Notes under the pieces: model-generated | The model's input: only the letters and a program-made list of their open reading frames with translations | What the model was told of the DNA's origin: nothing | Databases searched by the model: none | Part shown: positions 6,744-10,295 of the stretch, piece after piece | How the letters are laid out: the number at the start of each line of letters is the position of its first letter | Position numbering within the stretch: the first letter of the stretch is position 1 | Translations under genes and position numbers: made by a program | Source of the DNA: DATEZO01 sp035255485 | GTDB taxonomy: Bacteria > Pseudomonadota > Gammaproteobacteria > Burkholderiales > Burkholderiaceae_D | Length of the DNA: 10,295 nt | Reading direction: 5' to 3' | NCBI GenBank assembly: GCA_035255485.1 | Contig: DATEZO010000048.1 | Span: forward strand, 1 to 10,295

Positions 6744-8066
6744 CTAGACTGCCTGTCGCGCCGGTTCCGGCTGGCGCCCCTTCTGGCTACGGAAAGCGGA
6801 TGCCTGATGTACATATTCCTGCTGCACGCATTCGCTGTACGCTTCCTTCAACCGCGTCGGATCTTGCAGTAATCGGTCTTTCCATTCGCCAAGCCGGACC
6901 TGATGCTGGATCAATCCGCGCAGTATGCCGGAATGCTCGGTAATTCCGACTGCATTGCAGCCAATTAGCACATCCTTACTGAATTCCAGCCGCAGATATT
7001 TGAAACTGCGATCATCGGCGACTTCTGACCACTGTCCGCCCCGTATGCCCTGCCACTGACCAAAGGAGGAAGAAATCAGTCCCATCGTATCCAGAACGTC
7101 AATCTGCCGCACTCCGCGCTGGAATGCATTTTTACCCGTCATATTGAGGGCTGCACAGTAAGCCTGATCCGCTGCGTTCGGCTGGACACCGGAAATGTAA
7201 CTGCTTTCGGTGGCACTATCGAACGATTCTGCACAATCGCCCGCAGCATACACACCTGGCACATTGGTCTGCATTGATGCATCAACAACGACTCCTTGCA
7301 GGCAGCGAATGCCGCTCCCTTTCAGGAAACCGATATTAGGCACTGTACCGGCCGAATAAATAATCAAGTCGGCTTGGAGTTGCTCGCCGTTGGACAAACG
7401 GGCGATCCGGGGAGAATTGATATCCTGAAGGCTGGAGCCAATGGCAGTAACGCGGGTCGAGGTATAGAACCGGATGCCCTTGCGCTCGCACCATTTTTGG
7501 ATCATGTCGCCCGCCTTCTTGCCCATCATGTTGGGCAGCATGCGGTCCCTTTTTTCAATCACGACGAGATCAACGCCACGCTTTGCCAGCGCTTCCATCA
7601 GGATGCTGGCTGTAAATCCTGCGCCGATCAGGATTACGCGTGCCCGTGGCTTTGCCAGTTGAATGATCTTGCGAGCATCCTCAAGCGTCCAGCATGCATG
7701 CACACCGGGAAATTCGATTCCGGGAATCGGGGGAATACGCGGAGATGCACCGGCAGCTATCAGCAATCTATCAAAGGCAATGGCGCTGCCATCTTCCATT
7801 TTTACAGTGCGCGTCCGGCTACTTACGTGGACGGCACGGCCTTGCTTTTGCCGGATCTGCATCCGGGCGAAGTAATCCCGTTCCCGGCGCAGGTAGGTGC
7901 CCGACTCATTGACGTCCCCTGCAAGAAGGTGCGGAATGGCCATGCGCGAATATGGGGGTTCAGGCTCCTGGCCGATCATAAGAACGTCATCGGAAGGAGC
8001 ATTTTTGCGGATCGTTTCCGCTGCAATCACGCCTGCTGGCCCGTTGCCAATAATAACGTGCTTCAC
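6744..8066 (-). CDS. FAD-dependent pyridine nucleotide oxidoreductase (NirB / rubredoxin-reductase-like fold)
   Basis: A 440-residue two-dinucleotide-binding flavoprotein that would pass electrons between NAD(P)H and an unseen partner. HVIIGNGPAG (3-12) is the N-terminal FAD-binding GxGxxG. LLIAAGASPRIPPIPG (101-116) is the conserved strand following the first FAD half. VILIGAGFTASIL (144-156), ending in acidic Glu171, is the NAD(P)H Rossmann fold and favours NADH. GVYAAGDCAE (271-280) is the second FAD motif. No CxxxxC redox disulfide is present, so it is not a thioredoxin- or lipoamide-type enzyme. The polar C-terminal tail of about 45 residues is unassigned. The start is GTG 8066: an in-frame TGA lies only four codons upstream, and GAGG sits 7 nt before. 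The start overlaps the stop of a 20-codon ORF (GTGA), suggesting translational coupling. An FNR-like site upstream suggests control by oxygen or NO. The substrate or electron acceptor is not known. Confidence 0.88.
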   Translation of the reverse strand: MKHVIIGNGPAGVIAAETIRKNAPSDDVLMIGQEPEPPYSRMAIPHLLAGDVNESGTYLRRERDYFARMQIRQKQGRAVHVSSRTRTVKMEDGSAIAFDRLLIAAGASPRIPPIPGIEFPGVHACWTLEDARKIIQLAKPRARVILIGAGFTASILMEALAKRGVDLVVIEKRDRMLPNMMGKKAGDMIQKWCERKGIRFYTSTRVTAIGSSLQDINSPRIARLSNGEQLQADLIIYSAGTVPNIGFLKGSGIRCLQGVVVDASMQTNVPGVYAAGDCAESFDSATESSYISGVQPNAADQAYCAALNMTGKNAFQRGVRQIDVLDTMGLISSSFGQWQGIRGGQWSEVADDRSFKYLRLEFSKDVLIGCNAVGITEHSGILRGLIQHQVRLGEWKDRLLQDPTRLKEAYSECVQQEYVHQASAFRSQKGRQPEPARQAV

Positions 8067-8125
8067 TCCCGCACCTCACAGGTGCAAGCAAACGGCCCTG
8101 CCCACATGGCCATGCGCTTTTGCAT
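8063..8125 (-). CDS. Putative 20-residue leader peptide overlapping the oxidoreductase start
   Basis: ATG 8125 is preceded by GGGAGG with an ideal 6-nt spacer. The ORF runs 20 codons to a TGA whose last bases overlap the GTG start of the oxidoreductase (GTGA). The predicted peptide begins MQKRMAMWAGPF and contains a Cys-Thr-Cys pair near its end (residues 14-16). I recognise no family. The strong ribosome binding site, the stop/start overlap and the placement just after a predicted promoter support translation. A likely role is to bring ribosomes across the hairpin that covers the oxidoreductase ribosome binding site. It may instead be a small functional peptide with a metal- or redox-sensing cysteine pair, or a chance frame. 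Confidence 0.5.
   Translation of the reverse strand: MQKRMAMWAGPFACTCEVRE
8071..8085 (-). promoter_or_regulatory. Hairpin covering the oxidoreductase Shine-Dalgarno
   Basis: GCACCT and AGGTGC form a perfect 6-bp stem with a 3-nt loop. Read on the minus strand, the GAGG used by the GTG start at 8066 lies at 8074-8077, in the loop and 3' arm. The hairpin lies inside the last codons of the leader ORF, so a ribosome translating that ORF would melt it. Confidence 0.45.
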
Positions 8126-8131
8126 ATTTTT

Positions 8132-8137
8132 CCTCCC
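8132..8137 (-). promoter_or_regulatory. Strong Shine-Dalgarno (GGGAGG) of the leader ORF
   Basis: GGGAGG on the minus strand sits 6 nt before the ATG at 8125. It is a closer match to the 16S anti-Shine-Dalgarno than the site for the oxidoreductase itself. It is the main evidence that the short ORF is translated. Confidence 0.6.
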
Positions 8138-8161
8138 TTTGGACGATGACATACCAAAATC

Positions 8162-8167
8162 ACTATA
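8162..8167 (-). promoter_or_regulatory. Predicted -10 box (TATAGT) for the leader ORF and oxidoreductase
   Basis: TATAGT matches the -10 consensus at 5 of 6 positions. It implies a start near 8155, about 18 nt before the leader ribosome binding site. The -35 position is occupied by the FNR-like box rather than a good TTGACA, as expected for a class II activator-dependent promoter. Confidence 0.5.
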
Positions 8168-8188
8168 TCCGGGAGGGACTGTTATCAA

Positions 8189-8202
8189 TTGAATAATATC
8201 AA
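8189..8202 (-). promoter_or_regulatory. FNR/CRP-family binding site (TTGAA-N4-ATCAA)
   Basis: The site TTGAATAATATCAA differs from the FNR/ANR/DNR consensus TTGAT-N4-ATCAA at one base. Its centre (8195.5) lies about 40-41 bp upstream of the start implied by the TATAGT box, the class II activation spacing. It sits 10 bp after the XdhC stop codon. The sequence match and spacing are seen; the identity of the regulator (oxygen- or NO-sensing) is inferred. Confidence 0.5.
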
Positions 8203-8211
8203 CCGCGCTGC

Positions 8212-9159
8212 TTATTTGAATATGCCGTTTTTGACGGCCATCAGCTCAGCCAGAATGGAGATCGCGATTTCAGACGGAATCTTGCTTCCAATAATGATTC
8301 CAATGGGGCCATGCAAACGAGCAATTTGTGAGTTCGTCAAATCGAATTGGTGCAGACGCTCGCGACGCTTCGCATTGTTTGCACGTGAACCTAGGGCGCC
8401 GACATAAAACGCCGGCGAGCGCAGCGCTTCCATCAGTGCGAGATCATCAAGCTTTGGGTCATGGGTTAATGCAACGACCGCAGACCGGCAGTCCGGTTGC
8501 GCGTCGATAATGAAGTCGTCCGGCATCGCATGGATTACATCGACACCTGGCACATTCCACGATGCCCGGTATTCTTCACGCGGATCGCAGACCACAACCT
8601 GGTAATCCATACCAATGGCCACCTGCGCCAGAAAGCGGCTGAGTTGTCCGGCACCGATGATCAGTAGCCGCCAGCATGGTCCATGCAGCGTCGTGAGCGC
8701 AGTTTCACTGGCCCACACTTTCTGATCCGGCTTGCCCGCTGCGAGATGCACTTCCCCGGTTATCAGGTCGAGGGTGCGCGACACCAATTCCTGCTGCAAG
8801 ATACGCCGCAACAACTCGGAGACGCGGCTGCGCACTGAAAGCGGTTCAATGACCAAGCGCATCGCTCCACCGCAAGGAAGACCGAAACGGTGCGCTTCGT
8901 CCGCGGTGACACCATACGTAACAATTTCAGGCCTGCTGCGATGCATCCCGTCGCGCCGCACGCGCTCAATCAGATCATCTTCGATACAGCCGCCGGAAAC
9001 CGATCCGACTACACGGCCATCATCACATATCGCCAGCATTGCGCCGGCCGGCCGCGGGCTTGCGCCCCAAGTCTGGATGACAGTAACCAGCTCGCACCTG
9101 CACCCACGCGCGAGCCAGTCATCGCATGCTTTCAGGACTTCGAGGTCAAGGCTGTCCAT
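8212..9159 (-). CDS. XdhC/CoxI-family molybdoenzyme maturation factor
   Basis: XdhC proteins bind molybdenum cofactor and help its sulfuration and insertion into xanthine-dehydrogenase-family enzymes. The 315 residues form the usual two domains. The N-terminal XdhC/CoxI domain carries GSVSGGCIE (52-60, Cys58) and FGLPCGG (92-98, Cys96). The C-terminal Rossmann domain has IIGAGQLSRFLA (167-178), ALTHDPKLDD (230-239) and GALGSR (254-259), and ends with the conserved SEIAISILAELMA helix (296-308). Both signature cysteines are present. ATG 9159 has a modest GAG site 5 nt upstream. The gene follows hrpA by 83 bp and precedes the FNR-like box of the oxidoreductase gene, all on the minus strand. No molybdoenzyme subunit is in this window, so its client must lie elsewhere. 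XdhC family membership is secure; the specific client is unknown. Confidence 0.93.
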   Translation of the reverse strand: MDSLDLEVLKACDDWLARGCRCELVTVIQTWGASPRPAGAMLAICDDGRVVGSVSGGCIEDDLIERVRRDGMHRSRPEIVTYGVTADEAHRFGLPCGGAMRLVIEPLSVRSRVSELLRRILQQELVSRTLDLITGEVHLAAGKPDQKVWASETALTTLHGPCWRLLIIGAGQLSRFLAQVAIGMDYQVVVCDPREEYRASWNVPGVDVIHAMPDDFIIDAQPDCRSAVVALTHDPKLDDLALMEALRSPAFYVGALGSRANNAKRRERLHQFDLTNSQIARLHGPIGIIIGSKIPSEIAISILAELMAVKNGIFK

Positions 9160-9201
9160 GCGTTCTCGTGATCGGGCCAGAGGAAGGATCGGATCCGCAT
9201 C

Positions 9202-9226
9202 ATAACGCAGCGAAGCATTGCGTTAT
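9202..9226. repeat. Perfect 8-bp inverted repeat between hrpA and xdhC
   Basis: ATAACGCA and TGCGTTAT are exact reverse complements around a 9-nt loop. It lies 17 bp after the hrpA stop on the minus strand and lacks a T-run. It could be an inefficient or Rho-assisted terminator for hrpA, an RNA stability hairpin, or a copy of a dispersed intergenic palindrome; its TGCGTTAT arms with a GCTTCGC-like loop resemble such repeats. Confidence 0.5.
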
Positions 9227-9242
9227 TGACACCAAGCAAGTC

Positions 9243-10295
9243 CTAGCGCTGCATCGATTCCCATACCTTTTGCAGGCGTTTGACCGAAACCGGCATCGGC
9301 GTGCGCAATTCCTGTGCAAACAGGGATACGCGCAGTTCTTCCAGCAACCAGCGGAATTCCGTCATCTTCGGGTCACCGCCTTTTTGTCGGTCTTTCTGAG
9401 CGCGCTGCCACGGCATTGCCACCTGATTCCATTCCACCATCAGGCGTGTATCGCGTGCCGGGTCGGCACGCAACTTCTCAAGCCGTACATTGAGTGCTTT
9501 CAGGTAGCGCGGAAAGTGCGCCAGTTGCGCATAATCGTTTTCGGCGATAAAGCGTTTGCCAACCAAGGCCTGCAGCTGCGATTGCATGTCGGCGACGCTT
9601 TGCGGATACGCTTTCGCGCCTTGCAGCTTTTTCGGCAGCGTGTAGTACTCAGCCAGAATCTGGGCCGCCAGGCGCGCAATTTCGTTTACCAGCAAACCAA
9701 GGCGCGACTTGCCCTCCTCCTTACGCCGCTGGAACTCTTCGGCATTTTTAGGCAACGGCTCCTGCATGCAGGCCCGCTCCAATCCAGCTTGCAGGATCTG
9801 ATCGCGCAGTTCTTCCTGCGTACCGAGGGACATGAACTGCATGCCCATCTGCTGCAGGCCCGGGATATTCTTTTCCAGGTATTTGACTTGTTCCTTTAAT
9901 TGCAACGCGAACAGCCGTCGTAGCCCGATACGGTGCACACGAATGGCCTCTGCCGGATCATCGAAGACTTCGAGATCGCAATGCGTGGTCTTGTCGACCA
10001 GTGCGGGAAAGCCAAGCAGCGTCTGCTTGCCCTGCTGAATTTCCAGCAATTCCGGCAATTCGCCGAAAGACCAGCTTGTGAGGTTCTGGTGCTCTGCGGC
10101 CGTCACAGTTCCGGCCGGCGCAGGTTTTTCTTCGTCGCCAAAGCGGCCGCCCCCGGAAGCCGCCTGCTCAACCGGCGCAACCACTGTCTTTTCCGCCAGC
10201 CGCTGGAAACTCTGTCGCGCCTGCCCGCCGAATTCCGCCTGCAAGCTTGCCAGATTGCGTCCCATCTCCAATTGCCGGCCGTGTTCATCTGCTAT
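9243..10295 (-). CDS. hrpA: ATP-dependent RNA helicase HrpA, C-terminal part (start beyond window)
   Basis: This is the last 350 residues of a DEAH-box helicase of about 1300 residues; in E. coli HrpA acts on mRNA and on stalled or collided ribosomes. The frame is open to the right edge with no start: the first visible residues IADEHGRQLEMGRNL continue the protein, so the TTG at 10271 is internal. The visible part is the DUF3418 C-terminal domain. Recognisable blocks are SWSFGELPELLE, LVDKTTHCDLEVFDDP and the closing FRWLLEELRVSLFAQELRT with PVSVKRLQKVW. The motor motifs lie outside the window. The stop is TAG at 9243-9245. It is followed on the same strand by an inverted repeat and then xdhC. 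No frameshift or internal stop is seen. Confidence 0.94.
   Translation of the reverse strand: MADEHGRQLEMGRNLASLQAEFGGQARQSFQRLAEKTVVAPVEQAASGGGRFGDEEKPAPAGTVTAAEHQNLTSWSFGELPELLEIQQGKQTLLGFPALVDKTTHCDLEVFDDPAEAIRVHRIGLRRLFALQLKEQVKYLEKNIPGLQQMGMQFMSLGTQEELRDQILQAGLERACMQEPLPKNAEEFQRRKEEGKSRLGLLVNEIARLAAQILAEYYTLPKKLQGAKAYPQSVADMQSQLQALVGKRFIAENDYAQLAHFPRYLKALNVRLEKLRADPARDTRLMVEWNQVAMPWQRAQKDRQKGGDPKMTEFRWLLEELRVSLFAQELRTPMPVSVKRLQKVWESMQR

Noticed and set aside
7296..8192. A 298-codon plus-strand frame
   Set aside because: Antisense to the FAD oxidoreductase and leader region; the minus-strand protein has clear FAD and NAD motifs.
9126..9899. A 257-codon plus-strand frame
   Set aside because: Antisense to the HrpA C-terminal domain and the xdhC start; no motif support.
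1..10295. CRISPR arrays, tRNA/rRNA genes, insertion sequences or phage genes
   Set aside because: No regularly spaced repeats, cloverleaf-like sequences, transposase or phage-type proteins were seen on either strand.

Overview
The window looks like chromosomal DNA of a betaproteobacterium, probably Burkholderiales and possibly Oxalobacteraceae. This rests on the housekeeping proteins (a dCTP deaminase of the 188-residue YGYDIRC type, DHFR, the HrpA C-terminus, and a 749-residue Orn/Lys/Arg decarboxylase near dcd), moderate GC content and dense coding. No tRNA, rRNA, CRISPR array, insertion sequence or phage gene was seen.

Layout. Positions 1-1751 (minus) hold most of a hybrid PAS-histidine kinase-receiver protein whose C-terminus lies beyond the left edge. 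It has no in-frame ATG at its N-terminus and probably starts at CTG. A divergent intergenic region of about 350 bp, with a kinase-side -10 box and a hairpin-forming inverted repeat, leads to folA (plus, 2099-2581). After about 300 bp of non-coding DNA with two short tandem direct repeats comes a PLP-dependent basic amino acid decarboxylase (plus, 2888-5137). A strong intrinsic terminator follows, then a beta-carbonic anhydrase (plus, 5204-5824). Convergent to it is dcd (minus, 5948-6514). Upstream of dcd on the same strand are an FAD/NAD(P)H oxidoreductase (6744-8066), a 20-codon leader ORF that overlaps its start (8063-8125), an XdhC-family molybdoenzyme maturation factor (8212-9159) and the C-terminal 350 residues of the RNA helicase HrpA (9243-10295).

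How the genes fit together. FolA and Dcd both serve thymidylate and folate metabolism. Dcd supplies dUTP and then dUMP, and DHFR regenerates the folate used by thymidylate synthase. The decarboxylase consumes a proton and releases CO2, which the adjacent carbonic anhydrase can hydrate, so the pair may contribute to pH and CO2/bicarbonate balance as well as polyamine synthesis. The xdhC and oxidoreductase genes look like a redox or molybdoenzyme-related insertion among housekeeping genes, with no molybdoenzyme in view.

The most notable signal is in front of the oxidoreductase gene. A near-consensus FNR/CRP-type box (TTGAA-N4-ATCAA) lies about 41 bp upstream of the start predicted from a TATAGT -10 box. 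This is followed by a strong Shine-Dalgarno, a 20-codon ORF, and a GTGA stop/start overlap with a small hairpin over the oxidoreductase's own ribosome binding site. It reads as an oxygen- or NO-responsive promoter with translational coupling through a leader peptide. No clearly new multi-gene system was found.
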